A program made the translations under genes and the position numbers. The notes below the pieces were generated by a model. It made no database searches and was not told the DNA's origin. It saw only the letters and a list, made by a program, of their open reading frames with translations. A DNA stretch of 64,000 nt from Elmis aenea (lineage: Eukaryota > Arthropoda > Insecta > Coleoptera > Elmidae): assembly GCA_947652605.1 (NCBI GenBank), contig CANTFG010000024.1, forward strand, positions 19,078 through 83,077, written 5' to 3'. Below are positions 45,530-56,345 of the stretch, piece after piece; within the stretch, counting starts at the first letter, position 1, and every line of letters begins with the position of its first letter.

Positions 45530-46518
45530 TTACTGATATTCGATGACATACTGCTGAAGCCCGGAAGGTTCTACAGGTGAAGAAATTACCTAATAATAAA
45601 AGAAAAAAGTTATTTATTTTAAATGTAAGCATTGTACCAATATTTACCGGATTTTCTTTTTGATGATACATCTGTAGTGAATTTGAAAATTGTTGGTTTG
45701 GTATCGTTATGAAAGAATCTCTAGTTAACGTGCCTAATTGAGCTTCAAATAAGCAATCGTTTATTATTTTTTCTGCAAATATTAGCATTTTTGAATCTAA
45801 TTTTCTCATTTTGGCGGCTATGTTTTTGCCAATAATATCGAACTCGTCATCTGACTTAGAATTTTGTAACTTATCTCCAATGATGGATAATACGGCATCG
45901 CTAGTGGTCACCTTTGTACGTTTCGTTTTTTTAGAAATAACATTATCTGTTGTCGACGAAGTTGCGGATGGTATTTCTACACTAATTACAGATAATGGTG
46001 TGGGGGGATCTTGACTAATTTCATCTTGATTCTGCAAATAAATTTTAAAAATTTCTACTACTCTGAAAATCTAGTTTGTGAATTTAAATTTTATTAATTA
46101 ATAAAGATCTAACCCTTACCTCATTGACGTCTTCTAAAAAGTTATTTGTATCAAATCCTACACTGGGCCTTGGTACTTCTTGGTCTTTCAAAAATAATAA
46201 CAAATCGAAATACCAAAGGGAGGGATGATAAACATCGTCCGTTGCAGTTCCCGACCGTTTTGACTCCACAACTTTTTTAAACTCTTTGCGAAAACAACTT
46301 CGCAAAGAGTTAACTTTCTTTATTACATCGTCTTTAGTGGCATCTTCATTTATTTCTTTCAGTTTTTCCAATAAAATGTTATACGCAGCTTCACGTTTGT
46401 TTTTGTCACTATACTGTTTGGATTTAACTTTCCATAAACATGTGTTTTCTTTATATAATTGTATGAAATCACGCAAGACAGCCTCTGTTTTTCGGTTAAT
46501 TTTTGAAATGTTAGACAT
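45530..46518 (-). CDS. Harbinger MADF/Myb-SANT-like DNA-binding protein, three exons, 280 aa
   Basis: Exons on the minus strand: 46518-46120, 46031-45648 and 45589-45530, all phase 0 with GT..AG borders (donors GTAAGG and GTAAAT; acceptors TTTGCAG and TTATTAG). Codon counts are 133, 128 and 19. The N-terminal 110 residues look like a MADF or Myb/SANT-type domain: INRKTEAVLRDFIQLYKENT, the W of CLWKVKSKQYSDKNKREAAY, VNSLRSCFRKEFKKV and YHPSLWYFDLLLFL. The middle is Ser/Thr-rich with a basic KKTKRTK stretch. The end reads QQYVIEYQ. In the Harbinger family this second protein helps nuclear import of the transposase and binds the element ends. It is transcribed toward the transposase gene from near the right terminus. 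Confidence 0.85.
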
Positions 46519-47914
46519 CTTAACACGTGTGTTTTAGCATCAAAGGTTAGTCGCGGATAAAATGGAACTGAAGGCACGGCACGTGGTGTCTACTAACTAT
46601 CATACTTACCTTCGCACTTGCACGAAAAATCAAACTTGCTTGATTCGTTTCGAGCCGCACTTTTGACCTGAACGCGCCAAGAGGTTGCCCCACTAACATA
46701 CGAACTTACTCGCGTGCTTTGAACTGTACAGGCAAGTGCTAGCACTTGCCTGTAGGTGTGTGGGCCGCATTAGAGTTAAGTTGTATTTTGTATTCCAAAC
46801 TGAGCAGTTCAGCTTTGATTATTGTTAATATATCTTCATATTTGAATTATCTATTTTATTTCTAAAATCCGCGACGCAGTCGCTAACATTTGTATTCTCT
46901 GTTTATTCGTTATTTAAAATTTAATTACAAAATAAACAATAATCCTAAATTATAAAGTGTAAATTCAGAAAGAAACAAAAATGGCCCCGGGCTTGGGGCA
47001 GAACGGAACCTTCTTTGCAAAATTGTTTAATTTGTTAAAAAAAAGTCAAAGTAGTCATAGTGGACGTAATTAAGCTTATTATTCGAACAACGTAATAATA
47101 ATAATGTAGATCTTTTAAAGATATATGCTTAACAGACTTAAAATTAATTAAATGAAACAAAAAAATAAAAAAGTTATTTTCATTATTCAGTGTCTGTTAA
47201 ATCATAGATAGTGTCAACACAAGTTACAGTACAAGAAACATATTTAAAAAAGAAAAAAGAAAGAAAAATCGGACATGGGGCGAAATGGAACCTCGGTTCG
47301 TCGTGCCCCGGTCCTCCTGCCCCATCCGTTGAAGTTAGGTACAGTTCAGATTCCTCTAGAATGGTCGATGAAATATACAACAGTAAATACACAGGAACGT
47401 AGTTCAAGATTCGTAGTTTAAGGATATATCAAGAAAAAATTTAATAAAATTAAAGTTTTTGCTTACTTTGCATATGATTATGACAATCAATTTACAACAC
47501 AGAACGATAACACAAGCAAATACGGGACACGTGCGAATACGCTTATCCAGAATTGTCCAGAATGACAAAAATATCATCAGTCTGTTTGTTATGCTTTACT
47601 AAGAGTTCCTAAAATTTTTCTTAGATAGTGCCACGGTACAATTCAAAAAATAAGCAATGGTCCGTTCTGCCCCGTGGTTCCGTTCTGCCCCGTGGTTCCG
47701 TTCTGCCCCGCGTTCCCCTAGAACCTTTTTAAAATTATCTTATTAAAATCTGGTGCCAAAACTTTTTATACAAAGTAATTTTTAAAACAGTTTTCAAAAC
47801 TTGCTTAGATAACCAACATTACACAACTGTATTAGTTTACTTCTGAAACCAGTGGCGGCACTGAAAAACACTTAACAGTTATCACGGATTCTCGACCCCC
47901 CGTTAATTATTTTT

Positions 47915-48245
47915 CATTTTTTACTGATAAGGAATATAACATAATTATGGTACCTTCTATTCCTTGGATGGGTCTCTGACAAGCAGTCAATGACTTTGGT
48001 ATGTACCATCCCTTAGATAAAAGTATTCTACATATCCCCTGCAAATTTCATGAAAAAATCTCTTTCCGTTACCTAGAAAATAATTAATTGTTCTTACTTT
48101 TTTACTGATAGTGATAATATATATAACACGTTTATATGGGCTGGAAGGGCCTCTGACGGCAGGCAATGACTAGGGTATGCACCATCCCTTATATAAAAGT
48201 ACTTTACATATCTCTTGCAAATTTCATAAAAGAATCTTCTCCTTA
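47915..48245. repeat. Two-copy direct repeat of about 185 bp
   Basis: GGGTCTCTGACAAGCAGTCA...TGTACCATCCCTTAGATAAAAG at about 47970 is repeated with divergence at about 48150 (GGGCCTCTGACGGCAGGCAA...). It ends at TATACAGGGTGATTGATTGA, another CAGGGTG-type repeat border. Confidence 0.7.
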
Positions 48246-49681
48246 TACAGGGTGATTGATTGAGACCGGGACTTAAAAAAAAATGAAGAATGAAAAAGGG
48301 TATGGATCTGAAAATCTGGTTCTGACCATATTGGCATCTGACCTGTTTATTGAAAATATTTTCCAGAATGCGACACTTCCGTAAATACCGGAAGTTGACG
48401 TCTACTTTCTTATTTCAAACACAATGGTCTGTTTTTTATTGGATTTTTTGATTAAACAAGCTATTTTAGAGGGACTTTTAATGGCATTTTCTATACACAA
48501 GTGCAGTCGTTTTTTAGATTTTTGGAATTATTTGAAAAATTTTTGATTCTCATCGTGATGTTTAATATTATCTACCGCCACCATTTTTGAAGAGAAATCG
48601 CTTAAATTTAGACCATGCATAGAACAAACCTTAAAGTTCATCGTGGAATTTTTGTAATTGATGCATTACTTGCGGGCGTCCACTAAAACTCGTATTTTCA
48701 AGTACAATGCCTAATTATTTTTTTTCATTTTCTAATGCAATATTACATTCTGCATCAAACTGTATTAGAGAGATGTAGAGAGATACCTATCTGCAATAGT
48801 TTTCGAGTTATTAAGAATTTTTGATAAAGTTGAGATAAATTGCAACATTTTTAAAATGTAGGCCTTGGAAATGACAACAAATGCCAATATCAACAACTGT
48901 CAACCACTTTTATCGCCTTTTTTTTAAGTATCCATGAGAATGTAATATCAGAGTATTCAAACACGAATATTTTGAACTTATTTTATATTCAAGAATAATG
49001 TCACAAGATTATTGAAAGAACTTGCCGTATGTTCAGTGAAAGGTATCCTCATTTGACTGTAATGACCAGACAGAAATTTCAAGGAATAGAATAAAATTGT
49101 TTGCAATTTAGAATAGCGAAATCTGCTAGTAATCGACCTAAGCGTTTGATATATAATGAAACTAATGAAGTTAAAATCCTGGGATGAATTCTTTGATAGT
49201 GTTTATGGTATATTTGATGCTCTTTGACCCAATAAAGTATTAAAAATGACTGATAAATTAAGTTACGGTACTCATAATACTTGTGTACAGCCATACAAGT
49301 TTGTAACACCAAGCTGTTTAAACTAAGTAAGCTATAAATCTTTCAGTATTAGAAAACCACAATTTTACTTTTCATGGTTTTAATCAGAAATTTAAAATTA
49401 TTAAACTTGGATACTCAACGTCTGCTGTTAGGGCACTTAACTAAGACCCAATAGATACAATTTTTTTTCGAGAAACGTGTTGGAAATATAAATTGAACTT
49501 GATCTGCAATTTAGCAGTACAATCAGCAGCTTATAACTGTGAGGACGATAAGCCTATGGGAAAATGCATCCTTTAGAACAGAAAAGTAACTTCTATGAAC
49601 AAATCCATGTAATTTTTGGACTCCACCTGCTTTTACCTTAGTCTTCGATGTTTGGCGCTTATCAGCTAAAGCAGTCCTTTA
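48246..49681. other. AT-rich DNA, no gene seen
   Basis: Neither strand shows a recognisable product. The start (TACAGGGTGATTGATTGAGA) is a repeat-family border. Confidence 0.4.
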
Positions 49682-49689
49682 CCTTACGT

Positions 49690-49966
49690 CAGTGGTTTCC
49701 AACCTTTTTGGACTTCCGCCCCCCTTTTTCATAAAAAAAATTTCGCGCCCCCCTCACTTTTCGTAACAATCTAATTTCATAAATACTGTCCTGATATAAT
49801 AATTATTTAATGAGCTACTACAAAACAATATACCATATTCTGTATAAAAAAAGTTCTTTTTGTATGTTTGTATTAAAAAATGATATTTTGGTAACAGCTG
49901 CGCGCCCCCCTTGCAATGGTCTCGCGCCCCCCTAGGGGGGCGCGCCCCACAGGTTGGAAACCACTG
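49690..49966. mobile_element. hAT miniature element, 277 bp, exact 8-bp duplication
   Basis: Ends CAGTGGTTTCCAACCT and AGGTTGGAAACCACTG are perfect complements, flanked by CCTTACGT on both sides (49682-49689, 49967-49974). The subterminal parts are rich in GCGCCCCCC. No coding capacity. Confidence 0.95.
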
Positions 49967-49974
49967 CCTTACGT

Positions 49975-51036
49975 GGATATCATAGCAAAAAAATTCTTTG
50001 TTATAGATTGTGCTATTTGTTCATACAATATTTCGCATGCTATTAGTTCTTCCGATAAACATTAGTTCATTACATTTAAATAAAGATAAACTTAACAAAT
50101 TCTTGTTTTACACACATTATATCATTTTGGGTAAAATTAAAAAAAAAATATAGGGTTAAAATTTAAAAAATCTACAATTTAAAGTTAAACAAAAAAGGTT
50201 GCCATTTTAACAAATATGACGATCGCCTGTCTGTTGCACACGGTTGGCCGAAATAAAATTGAAGTAGAACGTCGTCCAAATTCAATAGGATTACATGGGT
50301 ATCTATTCAAGATAGAGAAACGGTTAAATTACCAAAACTGTGCAGTTTTTTGAAACAAACTCATTTCCTATTTTTGAGTTATTGGAAAAGAAGTGTTTTT
50401 TGTCATATTTATAGTGTGTCAAGTCCCCGCTATTGTTGTAAATATTGACAAAATTTATAAAGATTATTTTTAGTTACTTTTATGTACAATTCGATTATAC
50501 TAAAATAAATTTTACGCTCGCCGTTAAAAAGTTATGACACAAACTTAACTGTTTTTACATGGAAACTATAGTTGCCCATGGCCTATTCAAATTCCATATT
50601 TTTTTCTCATTCCAAATATATAAGGGTTGATGAAGTTATTTTTAATAATCCGCAAGTTATGAAAGTTTTTTTTTTAACAGCTTGTGAAACAAACAAAGCA
50701 ACGTATAAAACCTTTTAAAACTCATGTGCGACCAGCTCTAAAATTAGAGGAAACTATGGATATAACTACAATAAAAAGGGATAACAACAACATGGACCAA
50801 AATCTTAAGACAGTCGCGCTTAAGGAGTTGGGTAGCAATCACCGAGAAATGTACAGCCAGTCGAAAAATAAAGGAGTTTGTTGAAAAACTTGTTGTTTCA
50901 TTTGTTTCTTACTGTGTAATAATTGCCCCTGTATTACGTAAAACATCGTTTGAGGGTCCAACCACTTTATGAAGACGATCACGAGCTAAAATTAACGACA
51001 ATACACATGAGAGCATTAAGTAACTACTATTCCCCA
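49975..51036. other. AT-rich DNA, no gene seen
   Basis: At about 50938-51035 a segment (GTTTGAGGGTCCAACCACTT...) is related to the interior of the MULE-like foldback at 59840-59930, so part of this stretch is a fragment of that family. Confidence 0.4.
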
Positions 51037-51039
51037 ACA

Positions 51040-52110
51040 GTGCCGCCAGGGGCGTGCGGTAGATTTTCTCAGTATGATGCAAGTCTTCGAAATGCCGCCC
51101 CTTAAATGTTTTTGTTTTTAAATAACCTTTGATTGGTTTTTTTTTTGACTGGACAAAATGTACGAATACTATTTTAAAATAATGATAACAACTATCAACT
51201 ACAACAATCTACTACAGTTTTACCCTTTTAACTTTAAGAGTGGCAGCCAATGTAGATTTAATAGAAATTAATGACAGATATCTAAGTTTTGTTTGGCTTA
51301 TTGCACTTCTTAAGTATAGTTTTGTTCATTTTAATTTGGGAAAATTCTTTCCCCACTAGATACAGGGAGTCTTGATAAAATTCTCAGAGTTACAACAGTA
51401 TTCGGATACAAAGTAATTAAGTTATTTTGGCACAAATAATTTAAAACGTCCAAAGGTTTCGTAGAATATGGTAGCCTTCGTAATTCTTCTTGAAGATCAT
51501 TTGCATTTATATCTAATTCATTTTCGACCCAAAGTATTGACTGGAGACTGGTACAATAATTTTCTAGCGTTTTCTCATTTATATGTTTGAGTTTGAAATG
51601 TCATATAAAATCTGAAAATTTTTGCTATGGGTTTCTAGAAGCGTGAATCGTTCATTCAGAGAATTAAGGGTAATGTCCAGAATATAAACTAACATTAAAA
51701 CCAATATAGAAAAGCGTTGCGTTAAGATTTTTGGCAATCACGAAGAGAAGGTCTCTTCACAAGTGGTAAATAAGCTGAGTTAAGCAGCGCAATGAGCTGT
51801 ATAGTGGGAAGTATAAAATTTTAAAGAACTTGTACGTATGATCGTATGAACAATAAGTAACAAGGAGTAAGTAAATATCCTAACCTTATAGTGAATCTTT
51901 GTATGGAATATCAAAGATAGATATACTTTACGTTATTCTTACGTTTGCGTCACTTGTAAATTACCCGGAGAGACCTGCTCTTTCTGATTGCCAGATTTTT
52001 AATTATTGAATGGTTCAAATTGTATTTTGATTTCACTGCTTATGCCGCCCTCTTGCGGTGCCGCCTGATGCGGCCGCCTCTCTGCATCATAGCACGGCAC
52101 GGCCCTGAGT
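51040..52110 (-). mobile_element. Degenerate hAT element (ZMYM-type transposase), minus orientation
   Basis: The left end CAGTGCCGCCAGGGGCGTGC and the right-hand GCACGGCCCTGAGTG are imperfect inverted partners. The space between holds a transposase remnant on the minus strand. No clear 8-bp duplication, and the right border is approximate. Confidence 0.6.
51100..51720 (-). pseudogene. hAT transposase C-terminal remnant (ZMYM1-like group)
   Basis: Minus-strand translation gives ITLNSLNERFTLLETHSKNF, then in another frame INANDLQEELRRLPYSTKPL followed by DVLNYLCQNNLITLYPNTVV and TLRILSRLPVSSGERIFP. This is the order seen in the ZMYM-type hAT transposases (L..L.ERF, then LDVLNYL...L...FPN....LRILL..PVSVASGERSFSKLK). 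The Ser-rich dimerisation motif is degraded and several stops and frameshifts are present. Confidence 0.75.
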
Positions 52111-52140
52111 GCCGCCGATGTATAGTACGGTCCGTTACAG

Positions 52141-52818
52141 TACTTGTCTGATCATTCAATCATTTTACTTAATCGGTGCTTTGAATCCACTGATTTTTTA
52201 CACTTTAATCTTTGCGGCAGTGGCGCGCCGACACAGTGTGCAAAGTGTGCGGTGCACACAGGCGCCATGATAGTAAAGGCGCCAAAAAAATGTCAGCTCA
52301 CGAACAAAAATTTAAAAAAAAATTATTATTCATTAATTTAAATGTGCAATATTAAAATGAATTACATTTTTATTAAATTTTATTTTATTCAGAGCCTAGT
52401 TTATAACGGTAAAATTTTCGTAATAGGGTTTTTTTTTTTGTTAACTTTTTGGTACAAAAATCTGGCCATAGGCGCCAACCAAAGTTCTGCACACAGGCGC
52501 CAGACACTGCTGGTGCGCCACTGCTTTGCGGAAATGGGTTTTATACAGAAAACCAATTTTTTATGGAGCAATATTGATTCGTCAGTTTATTTAAATAGAG
52601 CGTTATCTAACGTATTCAACAATACCAATCACTTGGTTAATTTTATTATTAACTGGCATAAAAATTTAAAATTATGGTATGCCCGACGGCATCGCGAAAA
52701 TAATCAAAACGGGTTTAGGAACTTCAAAACGTGTATATCCGTCGAAGTCTGGAAGTCTAAAAAATTTCTCGATCACAATAAAACCACCATACCATTTACA
52801 GGTTACGTTTGTTTTTAA
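52141..52818 (+). other. Possible host exon interrupted by a hAT miniature element
   Basis: After an acceptor-like GTTACAG at 52134-52140 the frame reads LIIQSFYLIGALNPLIFYTL. It is then broken by the hAT element at 52218-52523. Dropping that element and one copy of its duplication brings the frame directly into MGFIQKTNFLWSNIDSSVYL, which stays open to the stop at 52816-52818. That gives about 120 codons with ordinary amino-acid composition in AT-rich DNA. NPLIFY recalls the seventh-helix NPxxY of rhodopsin-class receptors, but the rest does not clearly fit, so I do not name a product. It may be a chance open frame. Confidence 0.25.
52218..52523. mobile_element. hAT miniature element, 306 bp, exact 8-bp duplication
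   Basis: Ends CAGTGGCGCGCC and (right end) GGTGCGCCACTG, flanked by CTTTGCGG on both sides (52210-52217, 52524-52531). GGCGCC motifs recur in the subterminal regions. It sits inside the possible exon described above. Confidence 0.95.
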
Positions 52819-52861
52819 TATTTGTTTATAAAACCCCCTTAGAGAAACATTTTTATCGTAT

Positions 52862-54445
52862 TTATTAAAGGTTGTGGCTATTTGCACCTACAGAAGGTAC
52901 GAATAATTGGCTATTTGCACTTACTGTAAAGGAATATACCGGTTGGAACTGAGTTCTGGGACACCCTTTTTTCTTTAGTTTTAATTTTACATAAATAAAC
53001 GTTTATACATATGATATGGGTAAATAACCGGAATATTTGAACAAATCTACACTAACATCTCACTTCAGGTTTCGCCGGAAATTACCCTTACTTTGTTATT
53101 TCAAATGGATACAGGGTGTATCTTAAATACTGAGAAAAAAAATGGGAAGCAATTTATTATCGAAAATTAGGGGGGGGGCTATTTTATAACTCTTTTTCCC
53201 TTAGACGTCTCCTTTCACAGTTACACCCCTTAAAAAGGGGCGGTAAAATTAGGGTTTTATTTTATTTCTCAAATTTGTAGATGTGTAGGAGAATGACATT
53301 TGGTAGATGTTTTATACTTATTAAAAGGTTTCCCATAGTAATATTTCAATTATGTCCCACCTTTATAAGGGGCTGAAAAGTGCGACCACTATTAGTTTTT
53401 TAATCGGAACTTTTTAGACGGTTTAACTATTTTATAATTTAAAAAAATTCTTTAAGAACTTTGTTTATTTAGAAACTTTTTTTATTCTTTAAATTTTCTT
53501 ACAAAACCTACAGTTTTTGAGTAAAAAATAAAATAAGTGAACATAAATTATTAAATATTTAAAAATAAAACGATTCATTTTGGCGGTTACCACGGTTTGT
53601 GTATGTTCATATTGAGTAGAATTGACGGGTGTTTTCGTGTTATCATCAAATGATGTGGAATTATACGGTTGGGATATTTTTCTTTATAAAGACACCTGGC
53701 TGCAAATGAATTACCGTTAACAAGATTCTAAACGAAATACCTACATATCGCACATCTTAACATTATTTGAGTAGTTCATTTTAAGGAACAAGAGTTTACA
53801 ACATGAAAGCACCCGTAAATTCTAATCTTTGAGGCAGCCTTTCAATACAAACATATGTTATTGGTCAGGAAATAATCTATTTAAATAATCGCATATACCA
53901 CTACCATTGCATTCAAAAAATTGACTTTTAGTCAAAACCCGATTCTGCAACCTTCCAAGCCCATTAAAGTAACCAAAATGTTAATTAAATTGTACAAAAA
54001 ACGTTTTCCGACGCTTGTTGACGTAATAAAATTCAAGTTATGCAGGTCACGGCGAATAAATGTTTGTCCAAAAACTATTTAAGGCTATTAAATTAATCAA
54101 AATCTAAATTCAAAATTGCCTCCTCTATCCAAAAATGTAAATATACATATAGGGTGTGACATTTGAAATAACAAAGTCAGGATCATTTCCGGCGAAACCA
54201 AAAGTGAAATAGTAGTGTACATTTGTTCAAATATTTCGGTTATTTACACATATCATATGTATAAAAATTTATTTATGTAAAATTAAAACTATTTAAATTT
54301 AAAAAAAAGTACCAGAACTCAGTTACACCGGTATATTCCTTTACAGTAGGTGCAAATAGCCAATTATTCGTACCTTCTGTAGGTGCAAATAGCAAATTAT
54401 TCGTAGCTACCTACTGTAGGTACAAATAGCCACAACCTTTATTAA
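52862..54445. repeat. 1.6-kb foldback element with arms of about 260-310 bp
   Basis: The left arm AAAGGTTGTGGCTATTTGCA...GGTACGAATAATTGG...CCGGCGAAA... to a CAGGGTGTA at 53117 is repeated in inverted form at about 54140-54443. The right arm has an extra internal duplication of the TAGGTGCAAATAGCCAATTA motif. The middle (53120-54140) is unrelated AT-rich DNA without a gene. Flanks are TTAT/TTAA-like and do not settle the target duplication. Confidence 0.8.
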
Positions 54446-55057
54446 AAGCTATCCACATAAATGACTTCCTATCTCAATTAACTTATACTACTTATAATAT
54501 TTCGATAGGTGATTTTCATACCTCAATCTTTGTAAAGACACTGAAAGTTTAAAGATTTCGTTGTGTAATCAGTTTTGCTCCATTTTACTCTCTATCTTAA
54601 GGTAATAAAATATTTATTTGAAACCTATTTCCTTCGTTACATTTCGCTAACTGTTTATAGATTAAAAACACCAAATCGCTGGAATTTTTGGACGAAGCGC
54701 CTGTCATTATTATTTTTTTAAATCGAAACAGAAGGTTTTGACATGAAAGAAGCTTCTGGAAGTGGAAATACTTCAACAGCTGATATGGCAGATCAAAATA
54801 ACGAGATAGTACCGGTTTCGCAAATTTCAAAAGGATTCAAATGAACGTTAATTTTTTTTTATATTAAACCAAAAAAGGTAATTGTTAACGAATTAACAGC
54901 CGAATTAGTTTTTTAAAATGTCCTTCTAGCACCAAAGAGACTTCCAATGAATGTTCTATTATACAAATTTGAGTAATTTGTAAGTTTTTAGATAAACAGG
55001 GTAACGAAAAGATCCATGTCCTGGGCCCCCCACAGTTGAAATGTAACTTTTTTCTAT
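54446..55057. other. No gene recognised
   Basis: A short plus-strand frame at 54744-54842 (MKEASGSGNTSTADMADQNN...) is only about 30 codons long and has no supporting context. Otherwise nothing. Confidence 0.35.
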
Positions 55058-55430
55058 GTGGAATGTTGTGCTAGCCTTGTGCTGTTAAAGTTTTTGATTG
55101 TGCTGGTTTCATTAGGCTACAAATTCAATATAAATTTGGGGGGCTGTGAACATAATAGCCCCACCACCAAGTAATTTAAACTTTTTTTAGACAGATATGT
55201 TGTGCTAGCCTTTTGCTGGCGTTAAAATTTTTGATTGTGCTGTTTCCGTTACGTTACAATTTTGATTTAAAGTTGGGCCTTAGACATTATATTATAGCCG
55301 CTTGTAGTGCAAACAAATTTTTAGGACAAAAACGTTGTGCTAAATATGTGCTGACGTGTGCTCATATAATTTTTGATTATGCTAGTTCCAGTTGGGAAAA
55401 AGTTTGATGTAATTGTAGGGACGTTACAAA
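55058..55430. repeat. Tandem repeat of about 136 bp, near three copies
   Basis: ATGTTGTGCTAGCCTTGTGC...TTTTGATTGTGCTGGTTTC...GTTACAAATT recurs at about 55062, 55198 and 55333. A second, two-unit version lies at 56078-56345. Confidence 0.8.
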
Positions 55431-56077
55431 TATTATATTCTGACGGTATATCTGGACGCTGATAATATTTTGCGTTTTAATTTACTATAAAAATAATCGA
55501 ATAAGTCCGTAAATTTGTGGTATTTAATTTATAATGATCTACGTTCGAGCAAAGACAATTTGTTCTAAGTAAGGGTGCGTGACCAAAAAATGGCGGAAAG
55601 CAATACTTGGTACTAAAATAGGTCTGAATAATAAAATATCATTTTAATGTTTTGCCTGGTGTAAGTTACCTTATCAAACAATGGTGAATTGCAAGAAACT
55701 ATTAAATTTTACGCAATTAGTGGATTGTAATGGCTGGCCATTAAATTTATCAGTGATTTATGATTAGGTAGGTGATAAATTATTTATGGATTTGTTTTTA
55801 AATTCGAATTAATGTTAATTTTAAGATATTTTAAGGTAATGAAGCAAATGATACCTTTTTTTTAATGAAAACATTTATTTTGGACTTTTTTGTCCCAGTG
55901 GTTAACTAGTGAAACCACCGACGTTTTTTTTCTATTTAAGAAAAATGTAATTACAAACAGATTTTTTTATTGTTAATTTTATGATATTTTAAGTTAATTA
56001 ATTAAATTATTTTTTTCTTTTTATTAGGAAAACTTATTTTGAGCCTTAAAGGGTTAATGCTGTTTAAAAACAAAATA

Positions 56078-56345
56078 GAATGTTGTGCTAGCCTTGTGCT
56101 GGCGTGCTTTGTTAAAATCATTGATTGTGCTGGTTTCGTTAGCTACAAATTTAATTTAAAGTTGGGGTACGGCTGTAGACATGCTAGACCCCCCAACACG
56201 TAATTTAAATATTTTAGCTTTAGCTTGTAATTCAAACAAATGTTTTAGACAAAATTTTGCGCTAAATATGTGCTGACGTGTGCTGATATGATTGTGCTAG
56301 TCCCAGTTAGGAAAAAGTTTGATGTAATTGTAGGGACGTTACAAA
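56078..56345. repeat. Second block of the 136-bp repeat
   Basis: Two units matching 55062 and 55333 in order, including TGCTAAATATGTGCTGACGT and AAGTTTGATGTAATTGTAGG. Sequence after both blocks (GACGTTACAAAT..., GACGGTATATCTGGAC) is also shared, so a segment of roughly 0.5 kb was duplicated about 1 kb apart. Confidence 0.8.

Larger units (their letters stand above)
43762..46769. mobile_element. PIF/Harbinger transposon, complete (3008 bp)
   Basis: Perfect 28-bp terminal inverted repeats beginning TGCGGCCCACACACCTACAG (43762-43789 and 46742-46769) are flanked by the 3-bp duplication TTA (43759-43761, 46770-46772), the classic PIF/Harbinger target. The uninterrupted LTR copy at 17285-17657 shows the empty site (GGGTTGTTAGTGTTAAG). 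Inside are two convergent spliced genes with no disabling change that I can see. Identical termini and intact genes point to a recent insertion. Confidence 0.95.
43505..46888. repeat. LTR-like repeat, copy 2 (373 bp), split by the Harbinger transposon
   Basis: Same sequence as 17285-17657, in the same orientation. Removing the Harbinger element and one TTA leaves exactly 373 bp. It is followed directly by TTTGTATTC..., the inner edge of the right arm of the TA-flanked element. No polypurine tract precedes it on the plus strand. Confidence 0.75.
17188..47718. mobile_element. TA-flanked DNA element split by a 29.6-kb insertion
   Basis: GGGGAACGCGGGGCAGAACG at 17188-17207 is matched by its perfect complement at the far end (21 bp, 47698-47718). 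Both are flanked by TA (17186-17187 and 47719-47720), the target of Tc1/mariner/pogo-like elements. Without the insert the element would be about 0.9 kb: 97 bp on the left (17188-17284) and 830 bp on the right (46889-47718). The right arm repeats the CCGTTCTGCCCCG motif three times near its end and has degenerate copies near 46996 and 47273. The alternative is two separate truncated copies of one family. Confidence 0.55.

Noticed and set aside
47211..47402. 63-codon plus-strand frame with K-K-K-K-E-R-K
   Set aside because: Lies inside the right arm of the TA-flanked element and includes its GGGGC-type motifs; no domain recognised.
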